DNA of 56,490 bases. Origin: Verrucomicrobiota bacterium. Lineage in GTDB: Bacteria > Verrucomicrobiota > Verrucomicrobiae > Limisphaerales > UBA11358. Where the stretch lies: NCBI GenBank assembly GCA_014860005.1, contig JACZKP010000072.1:1-56490 (forward strand), written 5' to 3'. This document shows positions 30,675 to 38,024 of the stretch, in pieces; the stretch's first letter is position 1, and each line of letters starts with the position of its first letter. A program made the translations under genes and the position numbers. A model generated the notes under the pieces. It ran no database searches. It was not told the DNA's origin and saw nothing but the letters and a program-made list of their open reading frames with translations.

Positions 30675-32012
30675 TTACTGGGCAGGAAGTTCGCGGACGT
30701 AAATGTTCTTGAACCAAACCGGCGTGTTGTGGGCCTGCAATTCAATCGGCCCGGTGGGATAGATCGGCTGGCTGCGATCCCAATAATTCTCCAGCGTGGT
30801 GTCGCGCACCACCAATTCGCCGTTCAGAAAGATGTGCGTCTTCTCGCCCACCATAAGGATGCGAAAACGATTCCACTCGCCGATGGGTTTGTCCGCCACC
30901 TTCAATGCTTTGCTGGGATTCTTCTGGTTGTTGTAGAACCCGCCCGAACCCACTTCGCTGCCGGCTTTGGTCGGCTTGGTGTGCGGATCCCAGATTTGCA
31001 CCTGCGGGCTGCCGCGCAGGTAAAGTCCGCTGTCGCTGTACGGCTCGATCTTCCAGTCCACGAGCAGTTCGTAGTTCGCGTAATCCTTCACGGTGCAAAG
31101 GTTGTCGAAGGATTTGCCGCGATAGGCGAGCGCACCGTCCTCAAGCTTCCAGTTGGTGCGCATGAGTTCATCGGCTTTTTCCTGTTCGGCCGCCAGTTGC
31201 GCCGCGGACATTGCGGCGCGCTTCTTGGGATCGGCCACCAAGCCTTTCCAACCGGCCAGGTCTTTGCCATTGAACAGGGCGGTGAAACCTTCCGGCGGAG
31301 TGTGGTCTTTTTCCGCGCGCGGCAGTTCCTTGATGCGGATGTTGCGGAATTCGAGGTAATCGTTGTGCCCGAGAAATCCGATGTGGCCGCGATCCCGGAA
31401 CAGGCCCGGATGCTTGCGGATGATGGCGGGATCGGTGATTTCATTCAGGTCGGCGTCGGTGATGGTCTGGCCGTTGAGTACCACTTTGATGCGGCGGCCA
31501 ATGGCGCTGATTTCCTGTTCGTTCCACTCGCCCACCGGTTTGAGTGCGCCCTTTTTGGCGGCTACCACGTCGTAAATCGAGCCGTGATACTGAGCCGGGC
31601 GCAACTTGCCCCACTTGCCGCGATCCGCGGCGACTTCATCGAGAATCTGGATTTCCATGCCCATGTAGGCGGCGTCCCCGTCCGCTGGCGCGCGGATACC
31701 CACGCCATTGTTGGAACCGTCTTCGAGTTTGAATTCAAATCGGAAGATGAAATCGCTGTATTCCTTTTCGGTCAGCAGATTGCCGCCGCCACCCCGCGCG
31801 CAATAAATCATGCCATCCTTGACGCCATAGCCATCGCCGCTTTTGCCAATGAGCTTCCAGCCATTCAAGGTTTGACCATCAAACAGGCTCAGGAAGCCAG
31901 TTTCACGTTGGGCGGTGGCGCAGGCGGCAAACAAGAAAATGCCGGCCACGAGCGTCAGGGAGGTTTTCGCGCGGTTAAATTTTCGCAGAGCGACAAGGAG
32001 ATGATTTTTCAT
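30675..32012 (-). CDS. Tandem DUF1080 protein (3-keto-disaccharide hydrolase family)
   Basis: A 445-residue secreted protein with two DUF1080 jelly-roll domains (PF06439). The first follows the signal peptide (SLTLVAGIFLFAACATAQ) and reads FLSLFDGQTLNGWKLIG. The second starts FTALFNGKDLAGWKGLVADP and ends near GPIELQAHNTPVWFKNIYVR. Both have the NGVGIRAP/SGLYLRG strand motif and WNRFRI or WNEQEI. Characterised members hydrolyse 3-keto-glycosides made by Gfo/Idh/MocA enzymes, two of which follow in the operon. ATG at 32012 begins the signal peptide; an ATG at 32027 is also in frame. It is the first gene of the operon. Confidence 0.9.
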   Translation of the reverse strand: MKNHLLVALRKFNRAKTSLTLVAGIFLFAACATAQRETGFLSLFDGQTLNGWKLIGKSGDGYGVKDGMIYCARGGGGNLLTEKEYSDFIFRFEFKLEDGSNNGVGIRAPADGDAAYMGMEIQILDEVAADRGKWGKLRPAQYHGSIYDVVAAKKGALKPVGEWNEQEISAIGRRIKVVLNGQTITDADLNEITDPAIIRKHPGLFRDRGHIGFLGHNDYLEFRNIRIKELPRAEKDHTPPEGFTALFNGKDLAGWKGLVADPKKRAAMSAAQLAAEQEKADELMRTNWKLEDGALAYRGKSFDNLCTVKDYANYELLVDWKIEPYSDSGLYLRGSPQVQIWDPHTKPTKAGSEVGSGGFYNNQKNPSKALKVADKPIGEWNRFRILMVGEKTHIFLNGELVVRDTTLENYWDRSQPIYPTGPIELQAHNTPVWFKNIYVRELPAQ

Positions 32013-32093
32013 GGTGATATGAGACATGCCAGCTCAGTTGCTTGAGCGTTTGCAAATTCACGCAACCTGTCAAGCGGACGTTTGGTTCGCCGG

Positions 32094-32280
32094 TAATGCC
32101 TCAGTCTTGCCCGGCGTAGCGCAGATTTCCAATCTGCTGTATCGCCGAATTCCATTCGGCAGATCGGCCGAACGCCCGGAAACGCCGGCCTTGGCGAAGG
32201 CCTGCGGATTGGAAATCCGCGATACGGCAGGATGGAATCCTGCGCTACGAGTGTTTTCGCCAGGCAAGACTGAGGCATTA
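32094..32280. repeat. 187-bp element with perfect 18-bp inverted ends
   Basis: TAATGCCTCAGTCTTGCC (32094-32111) is the exact inverted complement of 32263-32280. Inside are nested palindromes (GCAGATTTCCAATCTGC, GCCGAATTCCATTCGGC, GCGGATTGGAAATCCGC, GCAGGATGGAATCCTGC) linked by GTATCGC and GATACGG words. It has the form of a non-autonomous mobile repeat. No coding frame is supported in 32013-32333. Confidence 0.85.
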
Positions 32281-32333
32281 CGTTCGCCGCGGGAATTCAA
32301 TCACGGAGTCGGCAACTGCGCGCTTGCCGGATA

Positions 32334-32368
32334 GAAAAAGCGAGGGACGGCTCGTTGCCGTCCCTCGC
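32334..32368 (-). terminator. Rho-independent terminator of the Spy-like gene
   Basis: On the minus strand GCGAGGGACGGC pairs over 12 bp with GCCGTCCCTCGC around a 5-base loop and is followed by TTTTTC. It lies 23 bp past the stop codon at 32391. Confidence 0.88.
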
Positions 32369-32390
32369 GGAATCAAACGCTGCGGGACCG

Positions 32391-32822
32391 TTAGTTTTGC
32401 ACCGGTCTTTCCCCACGCTTCTTTTCACCGCCGGGGCGTCCTTCGCCGCGACCGCCCTGTTCACGGAGTTTCTGCCACTTGGCATACTGCTCAGTGGTCA
32501 GAATCTCTTTCATCTTCTTGTCCATGCCTTCGCGGAGCGCGCGGCTCTTTTCGCGGCGCTGCTCGTTGGTGAGGCTGGTGTCCTCGCGCAATGCGCGGGT
32601 TTTCTCCGCCTGTTCCTTCAGCGCGGCTTCCACCTTTTGCTTTTGGGCTTCGGTGAGCTTGAGTTCCTCCACCATCCGCGGGGGCAGGGCGCCGGCGCGC
32701 GGACCCGCTTCGCGGCGTTCGCGTTTGGGTGCGTCCTTTTCCTGAGCCAGCAATACCGGACTGCTGGCAAGCATTGTGATTGCCGTCAGAGCGGCAATCA
32801 GACCAACTTTACGAATCTTCAT
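32391..32822 (-). CDS. Spy/CpxP-like periplasmic protein
   Basis: A 143-residue exported protein. Residues 1-26 are a signal peptide (MKIRKVGLIAALTAITMLAS). The mature part is helical, with LKLTEAQKQKVEAALKEQ and SLTNEQRREKSRALREGMDK, the LTxxQ repeats of the Spy/CpxP group, then ILTTEQYAKWQKLREQGG. The tail is Gly/Arg/Lys-rich. Relatives act as periplasmic chaperones or as sensors of envelope or metal stress. It is a single gene with its own terminator. Confidence 0.82.
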   Translation of the reverse strand: MKIRKVGLIAALTAITMLASSPVLLAQEKDAPKRERREAGPRAGALPPRMVEELKLTEAQKQKVEAALKEQAEKTRALREDTSLTNEQRREKSRALREGMDKKMKEILTTEQYAKWQKLREQGGRGEGRPGGEKKRGERPVQN

Positions 32823-33059
32823 AAACTGTTACCTCGTGTTTCTTGTTTGTTCTTCGCCGCGCCATCAAGGAACGGCCACTACAGCTATTGAGACGATGGC
32901 CGCGAGAAATAGTTACGCCGATTTTGACACCGCCGATTTTGACCGCTTGCTTTCGCAAGGCAAGGCGACGAGATCTCCGTGCGCGCCAATCCTGATTTTT
33001 TAGATCGCAAATTCCGCGCGTGACTTTGCGTGACAGGCATGGAACATTGCGCCTCGCTT

Positions 33060-33755
33060 ATGAAAATACCGATGCTGTTTTGTGCGTTCAGCCTGGCGAC
33101 GGGACTCGTCTCCGCGCCCGCCCAGGAAAAGACAGACGCCAAGAAGGAAGAGCCCAAGCCGGAGTCGCCCAAAGCCGAGGCTACAGTGGATTTCACCGAC
33201 CCGGCTAAACTTACGGCGAAAGCTCCCGAAACCTTCAAGGTCAAGTTCGAGACGACCAAGGGAGAATTCACGGTCGAGGTCACTCGCGCTCTGGCCCCCA
33301 ACGGCGCCGACCGTTTCTACAACCTTGTCCGCTCCGGCTACTTCAAGGATGTGACCTTCTTTCGGGTCATCCGCGGGTTCATGTGCCAATTTGGAATTCA
33401 CGGCGACCCGAAGGTTGCTGGCACCTGGCAGGCGGCGCAGATTCCCGACGACCCGGTCAAGGCCAGCAACACTCGCGGCGCGATTACATTCGCCACAGCC
33501 GGGCCCAACACGCGCACCACACAGTTGTTCATCAATTTCGGCGACAACAGCGGACTGGATCGCCAGGGATTTTCTCCTTTCGGCAAAGTGGCCGAGGGAA
33601 TGGAGGTTGTGGACAAAATCAACAGTGAGTATGGCGAGGGCGCCCCGCGAGGTCGTGGTCCCGATCAAGGCCGTATTCAGAAAGAAGGAAACGCATACCT
33701 GAAGAAAGATTTCCCGAACCTCGATTACATCAAGCAAGCCAGCGTCCTGCCCTGA
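33060..33755 (+). CDS. Secreted cyclophilin-type peptidyl-prolyl isomerase
   Basis: A 231-residue periplasmic proline isomerase. The signal peptide is MKIPMLFCAFSLATGLVSAP, followed by a Lys/Glu/Pro-rich linker and then the cyclophilin domain from about residue 62 (FKVKFETTKGEFTVEVTRAL). The catalytic strand is DVTFFRVIRGFMCQFGIHGD, and TRTTQLFINFGDNSGLD replaces the usual GSQFFI segment. ATG at 33060 begins the signal; a frame from 33030 is less likely. A second, cytosolic cyclophilin gene follows 22 bp downstream. Confidence 0.9.
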   Translation: MKIPMLFCAFSLATGLVSAPAQEKTDAKKEEPKPESPKAEATVDFTDPAKLTAKAPETFKVKFETTKGEFTVEVTRALAPNGADRFYNLVRSGYFKDVTFFRVIRGFMCQFGIHGDPKVAGTWQAAQIPDDPVKASNTRGAITFATAGPNTRTTQLFINFGDNSGLDRQGFSPFGKVAEGMEVVDKINSEYGEGAPRGRGPDQGRIQKEGNAYLKKDFPNLDYIKQASVLP

Positions 33756-33777
33756 ATCTCAGCCAAATTCCCGACTC

Positions 33778-34287
33778 ATGACTGACACCCACGAACACGC
33801 AATCCTGGTTACGTCCGAAGGCGAAATGGTCCTCGAATTCTGGCCCGACGTGGCGCCCGGACACGTGGAGAATTTCAAGAAGCTCGCAAAACAAGGATTC
33901 TACGACGGCACCTGTTTTCACCGCGTCATCAAAGGCTTCATGATCCAGGGCGGCGACCCGCTGACCAAGGACGAGAGCAAGCAATCCCAGTGGGGCACGG
34001 GCGGGCCGGGTTATCAGATCAAGGCTGAATTCAACGACAAAGCGCACATGCGCGGTGTGTTGTCCATGGCCCGTTCCCAGGACCCCAATTCTGCCGGCTC
34101 GCAATTCTTCATCTGCCACGGCGAGCCACGATTTCTGGACAAGCAATACACCGCGTTCGGCAAATTGATCAAAGGCGACGATGTGCTGGAGAAGATTGCC
34201 ACCACGCCGACCAAGCCCGGCGACCGTCCGGTCAAGCGCATGAACATCGAAAGCATCAAGCTGGTGCCCGCGGATTCGGTCAAGTGA
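33778..34287 (+). CDS. Cytosolic cyclophilin-type peptidyl-prolyl isomerase
   Basis: A 169-residue single-domain cyclophilin with no signal peptide. It shows GEMVLEFWPDVAPGHVENFK, then CFHRVIKGFMIQGGDPLT with the catalytic Arg, and AGSQFFICHGEPRFLD, all standard. It catalyses cis-trans isomerisation of proline peptide bonds. It follows the exported paralogue by 22 bp and is followed by a strong terminator. Confidence 0.95.
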   Translation: MTDTHEHAILVTSEGEMVLEFWPDVAPGHVENFKKLAKQGFYDGTCFHRVIKGFMIQGGDPLTKDESKQSQWGTGGPGYQIKAEFNDKAHMRGVLSMARSQDPNSAGSQFFICHGEPRFLDKQYTAFGKLIKGDDVLEKIATTPTKPGDRPVKRMNIESIKLVPADSVK

Positions 34288-34299
34288 CCGATTCCCGCC

Positions 34300-34339
34300 A
34301 AAACGCGAATGAGGTTTGGCTTCATTCGCGTTTTCTTTT
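34300..34339 (+). terminator. Rho-independent terminator after the cyclophilin pair
   Basis: AAAACGCGAATGA (34300-34312) pairs with TCATTCGCGTTTT (34322-34334), followed by CTTTTG. The A- and T-rich arms would work best on the plus strand. Confidence 0.85.
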
Positions 34340-34342
34340 GCC

Positions 34343-34537
34343 ATGAACCTGCCCGAACTCGCCGCGCTGCTTGAGCAGATGGGCTGCCCGCCGGAGAAAT
34401 CGGCGGGGATGGCGGCGCAACTGGACAAACGCGCGCAACAATTGGCCGCGCAGAAGGGCCGGAGTTATGAAGCAGCGATGGCGTATTTGCTTGGCCTGAT
34501 GCAGCAAGGCTGGGCGGCAAAAGAACAAACCCCGTAA
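34343..34537 (+). CDS. Small hypothetical protein upstream of a Nudix gene
   Basis: A 64-residue helical protein beginning MNLPELAALLEQMGCPPEKS, with AAQKGRSYEAAMAYLLGLMQ near the end. The family is not recognised. Its stop codon directly abuts the start of the Nudix gene, so the two are probably cotranslated. The terminator of the previous unit lies 3 bp before its ATG, so its promoter is unclear. Confidence 0.6.
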   Translation: MNLPELAALLEQMGCPPEKSAGMAAQLDKRAQQLAAQKGRSYEAAMAYLLGLMQQGWAAKEQTP

Positions 34538-35101
34538 ATGATCAAACCCTGGCCCAAACTCGGCACGACGCCGCTCGGCGATTTCAAGGTATTCACGCTA
34601 CGGACGGATCGCAAAATCTCGCCGCGCACCGGCGCCGAGCACGACTTCTACGTCATCGAGAGTGTTGACTGGGTGAACATCGTCGCCATCACGCCAGATC
34701 AGCAACTCGTGATGATCGAGCAGTATCGCCACGGTTCCAACACGATCGAACTGGAGATTCCCGGCGGCATGATGGACGCACATGAGTCATCGCCGTTGAC
34801 CGCCGGGCTGCGCGAACTGCGCGAGGAAACCGGTTACGAGGGCGTGCGGGCACAAGTGATCGGCAAGATTTTTCCGAACCCGGCCATCATGAGCAACACG
34901 TGTTACACGGTGCTGGTGGAGAATTGCCGCTGCGTCCATCCAGTGGAGTTTGATCATGGCGAAGATTTGATCACGCGACTGGTCCCGGTCGCGGACGTGC
35001 CGCGGTTGGTGGCGGAGGGCCGGATCAGTCACGCCATGGTGGCCGTGGCTCTGTACCACTTTGACCTCTGGCAACGGGGATTGAAAGCCGCTGTGCAATA
35101 G
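34538..35101 (+). CDS. Nudix hydrolase, ADP-ribose pyrophosphatase-like
   Basis: A 187-residue Nudix protein that would hydrolyse a nucleoside diphosphate linked to another group. The Nudix box is GGMMDAHESSPLTAGLRELR then EETGYEG, with all metal-binding Glu present. The preceding strand (VNIVAITPDQQLVMIEQYRH) and the EIPGG turn are typical of the ADP-ribose/sugar-nucleotide branch. Its stop is two bases from the stop of the convergent hydrolase gene. Confidence 0.9.
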   Translation: MIKPWPKLGTTPLGDFKVFTLRTDRKISPRTGAEHDFYVIESVDWVNIVAITPDQQLVMIEQYRHGSNTIELEIPGGMMDAHESSPLTAGLRELREETGYEGVRAQVIGKIFPNPAIMSNTCYTVLVENCRCVHPVEFDHGEDLITRLVPVADVPRLVAEGRISHAMVAVALYHFDLWQRGLKAAVQ

Positions 35102-35102
35102 T

Positions 35103-35936
35103 TCATGCTGCCAGCGCAGCCGCCTCAACACCCGCCAGAAATCCCAACACAACACGACTGAAAGCCGTCGGATTCTCCAGATGCAAACCGTGCGAGAGTT
35201 CGGGCAGGGTAATTCGTTGAACGTCCGGAACGAAACAGGCCAGTTCATCAAGGGTCAGGGCAAAAGGGGCTGGAGTTTGGTCACCTTCCAGTAGCAAGGT
35301 TGGCGCGGAAATTCGGGCGGCATTATCCTGCGTGAACGGCGTGCCGACGTTAAGGCTGTTGAGCATCGGCTCCAGGGTATGGAGGTTGTCATGCATGACG
35401 GCCCGCGCCCGCGCTGGCAATCGCTCATAGCCACCGGCCCCCAGAATGACGTTCAGGTATTGCCGCAAGGCGTCCGCTTTCCGCCCGTCGCGCAGGATCG
35501 GGACCACAGGCGCAATTTCCGCCGCGGCGTGAGCCAGGGCGCTTGCCCCTGCTCCACTCGCCGCCAGCAGCGAAAAGAGTGACGGCTCAGCGAGCACCAA
35601 ACTGCGCACCAAGTCCGGTCGGCGCAGCACGGCTGCCGCGCAGAGGGCTGCGCCGTAAGAATGACCCACCAAATGCGCCGGTCCGACGATTTCCATGATC
35701 GCGAGCAGATCCGCCACGTGAACCTCCGGCGTGTAGTCACCGCTGTGAACGGCGGCCAGGCTGGGATAATGCCAGCGGCGGCTGTAAGCCAGAACGCGAT
35801 AACGCCTGGCGAACCCGGTCATCTGGGTTTCCCACGTCCTGAAATCACCCAAGGCGCCATGTACAAGAATCAATGGCTCACCGGTCCCCTGAACTTCACA
35901 GGCAAAATCTGTCCCGTTCACTTTCAAAGTGTTCAT
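35103..35936 (-). CDS. Alpha/beta-fold hydrolase
   Basis: A 277-residue soluble hydrolase. The oxyanion-loop motif is LILVHGALGDFRTW, the nucleophile elbow is VGHSYGAALC with the catalytic Ser, and the acid and His are likely in TLLLEGDQTP and LPELSHGLHLENP. It resembles esterase/C-C hydrolase members, but the substrate is not evident. ATG at 35936 is used. Confidence 0.88.
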   Translation of the reverse strand: MNTLKVNGTDFACEVQGTGEPLILVHGALGDFRTWETQMTGFARRYRVLAYSRRWHYPSLAAVHSGDYTPEVHVADLLAIMEIVGPAHLVGHSYGAALCAAAVLRRPDLVRSLVLAEPSLFSLLAASGAGASALAHAAAEIAPVVPILRDGRKADALRQYLNVILGAGGYERLPARARAVMHDNLHTLEPMLNSLNVGTPFTQDNAARISAPTLLLEGDQTPAPFALTLDELACFVPDVQRITLPELSHGLHLENPTAFSRVVLGFLAGVEAAALAA

Positions 35937-36048
35937 TTATAGCTGCACGAATCTTCTGAATGACCGCTTGAGCCGAAAAAGCAGGAAGCGCGCCCACCCC
36001 TGGCAAAGCCGCAAATGAGGCTTTGCGTGAATTACCGGGGTGCCGACA

Positions 36049-36068
36049 AAAAGCAGTCGCCTGCTTTT
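36049..36068 (-). terminator. Short hairpin at the 3' end of the coiled-coil gene
   Basis: AAAAGCAG and CTGCTTTT pair around a 4-base loop, with T-tracts on both strands. It overlaps the stop codon at 36067. A second hairpin, GCAAAGCC with GGCTTTGC, lies at 36003-36026. Confidence 0.6.
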
Positions 36069-36348
36069 ACGCCGTGGATTTTCGGGCTTGCTCCTTGCGG
36101 TCTTCCAGTTCGGCTTGCAGGGCTTTGCGGTCGCTGAAGAATTGCCGCTGAAGTTGCTCTGCCTTTTCGAATTCACCGGCGGCGCTCGCCCTGGCAATCT
36201 CATCCTGCGACGCAAGCTCGCGCTCCGCAATCTTGGCCTTGTACTTTGAATCCAGGGCGGCAAGCTGTTTCTTTTGCGCGGCGGAAAGTTTGGCAACCGG
36301 TGACGCCTGGCTAAGGCGTTCCATGGCGAGTTCGTAGGCGGTTTTCAT
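36067..36348 (-). CDS. Coiled-coil hypothetical protein
   Basis: A 93-residue, almost entirely helical, charged protein beginning MKTAYELAMERLSQASPVAK, with SAAQKKQLAALDSKYKAKIA and EKAEQLQRQFFSDRKALQAE. Heptad spacing of Leu and Ala suggests a coiled coil. I know no function. No signal peptide. Similar short proteins seem frequent in Verrucomicrobia, which is memory rather than a search result. Confidence 0.7.
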   Translation of the reverse strand: MKTAYELAMERLSQASPVAKLSAAQKKQLAALDSKYKAKIAERELASQDEIARASAAGEFEKAEQLQRQFFSDRKALQAELEDRKEQARKSTA

Positions 36349-36419
36349 GGGGATTAAAGTTCAGATTCAATTTCAGATTTTCGATTGCGAAATATGGTTC
36401 GGACGGCGCGATGCAGTAG

Positions 36420-36875
36420 TCATGGTGCGCCACCGGGTTTGGATGGCTTTTTCTTCCAGGGCATGTCTGGAAATTTTTCGGGCAGTTTGACCGGAGGCAA
36501 TTTGGGTTTGGCGATTTCTAATTCAGGATCGCCCGCCGGCGCCGTGCCCGGCGGCGACTTGTCTTCCTTCCACGAGGCAATGCGCGCCTGAAGGCCATGA
36601 TGCTCGGCTGTCTTTTTGTCGCCGCTTTTCATGTAGAACAGCGAGAGGTTGGTGTGGACGAGTTGTTCGTGGGGGCGAAGTTTCTCCGCCTGGTGACCCT
36701 CCGCAATAGCCGCGACATAATCTCCCTGGCGATAATAGGCCATGCCGAGCGATAGCTGCGCGTCGAAGTAGGCCGGGTCTTTCGCGAGAATCGTCTTCAA
36801 CCTGGTAATCGCGCCGTCGAAATCGCCCGTGCTGAAATCGAACATCGCGTCGTCATATTGCTCCTGCAAAGTCAT
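36420..36875 (-). CDS. TPR-repeat protein
   Basis: A 151-residue protein with about two to three tetratricopeptide repeats: YDDAMFDFSTGDFDGAITRL, DAQLSLGMAYYRQGDYVAAI and HTNLSLFYMKSGDKKTAEHH. The C-terminal 45 residues are Pro/Lys-rich and disordered. It likely mediates protein contacts. ATG at 36875 (MTLQEQYDD) starts just before the first repeat; the frame upstream to 36998 is not TPR-like. Confidence 0.82.
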   Translation of the reverse strand: MTLQEQYDDAMFDFSTGDFDGAITRLKTILAKDPAYFDAQLSLGMAYYRQGDYVAAIAEGHQAEKLRPHEQLVHTNLSLFYMKSGDKKTAEHHGLQARIASWKEDKSPPGTAPAGDPELEIAKPKLPPVKLPEKFPDMPWKKKPSKPGGAP

Positions 36876-36967
36876 GTCTTCCGAAGGCACGCTAACGCAC
36901 TGTTGCCGGGCGGCGCAAGCCATGCGTATTGCGCCGGGTGTCATGTTTCCGGTATGCTGCCGCCATA

Positions 36968-37795
36968 ATGTCTCAGGGAAGCAATATACGGGAATCAAAC
37001 GCTAGGCTGCCAATCAAGCTGATTTCAACCGATTTCGACGGGACGATCTTCACCGAGTTTGAGAATCCGCCAATCCCTGAGTCGCTCGAAGCGTTGATTG
37101 CCGATTTGCAGGCGCGAGGGGCAAAGTGGGTGATCAACACCGGGCGCGACATGTCCAGCCTGATGGAGGCGCTTGGCCGCACACGAATTTCGATTCAGCC
37201 GGATTACCTGGTGCTGGTGGAGCGGGAGATTTATCGGCATGACGGAGTGCGTTACGCGCCAATCGAGGCGTGGAATGCCGCGTGCGCCCGCGATCAGGCC
37301 GAGCTTTTCAACCGCGTGCGACCCGAAGTGCCCGCGCTCACCGCGTGGATCAACGCCCGTTTTCGCGCAACGGTGTATGAGGATGCTTTTTCGCCGTTTT
37401 GCCTCATTGCCGGGAACAACGGCGACGCCGATATAATCCACGCCTTCCTCGAGGAGTTTTGCGCGCGGTTTCCCCAGCTCACCGTGGTGCGCAACGACGT
37501 GTATGCGCGGTTCAGCCACGCCGCCTACAACAAGGGCTCCGCGCTGGCGGAACTTACCAAGCGGCTCAAACTTGGCCCGGACGAAGTGTTTGCCGCCGGC
37601 GATCACTTGAACGACTTGCCGATGCTGTTGCTGGCTCATGCGCGTTGGCTGGCAGCCCCAAGCAACGCCGTGACACCAGTCATGGACGCAGTCCGGCGGC
37701 AGGGCGGATTTGTCAGTCAACTGGCACACGGCGCGGGGGTGGTTGATGGACTGCAGCACCACCTGCGGCAAGCGGCGATGCAAAATCAAATGTGA
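36968..37795 (+). CDS. HAD-superfamily phosphatase (Cof/sucrose-phosphatase-like)
   Basis: A 275-residue HAD hydrolase. Motif I is LISTDFDGTIF with the nucleophile Asp22 and acid Asp24. Motif II is VINTGRDMSSL, and motif IV is FAAGDHLNDLPML. The C2-type cap lies between them. It probably removes phosphate from a sugar phosphate or similar metabolite. ATG at 36968 (MSQGSNIRESN) is used. It is divergent from the TPR gene. Confidence 0.87.
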   Translation: MSQGSNIRESNARLPIKLISTDFDGTIFTEFENPPIPESLEALIADLQARGAKWVINTGRDMSSLMEALGRTRISIQPDYLVLVEREIYRHDGVRYAPIEAWNAACARDQAELFNRVRPEVPALTAWINARFRATVYEDAFSPFCLIAGNNGDADIIHAFLEEFCARFPQLTVVRNDVYARFSHAAYNKGSALAELTKRLKLGPDEVFAAGDHLNDLPMLLLAHARWLAAPSNAVTPVMDAVRRQGGFVSQLAHGAGVVDGLQHHLRQAAMQNQM

Positions 37796-37909
37796 TTGCC
37801 GCCAGCCTGGAAATCACAGCCACTTATGGCCACTTTTTGCCAATGCAGCCAACCGCGCAAACATAGCGCAAATAACTATCTGTCAACGGGATAAATTGAG
37901 GATTAGAAA

Positions 37910-37937
37910 TTGACAGCCGGAGTGACAATGCTAGTGT
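37910..37937 (+). promoter_or_regulatory. Candidate sigma-70 promoter for the 2-oxoacid oxidoreductase genes
   Basis: TTGACA at 37910-37915 and TAGTGT at 37932-37937 are spaced by 16 bp, about 90 bp before the ATG at 38025. The region 37796-38024 has no gene and is relatively A/T-rich. Confidence 0.45.
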
Positions 37938-38024
37938 GACGGGGCAACGGTGGTTGGACTGAAATGACTTCAGTAACGCCTCGCCTTGCGGGATATTAGC
38001 CACAGGCTTGATTCGAGAGGATTC

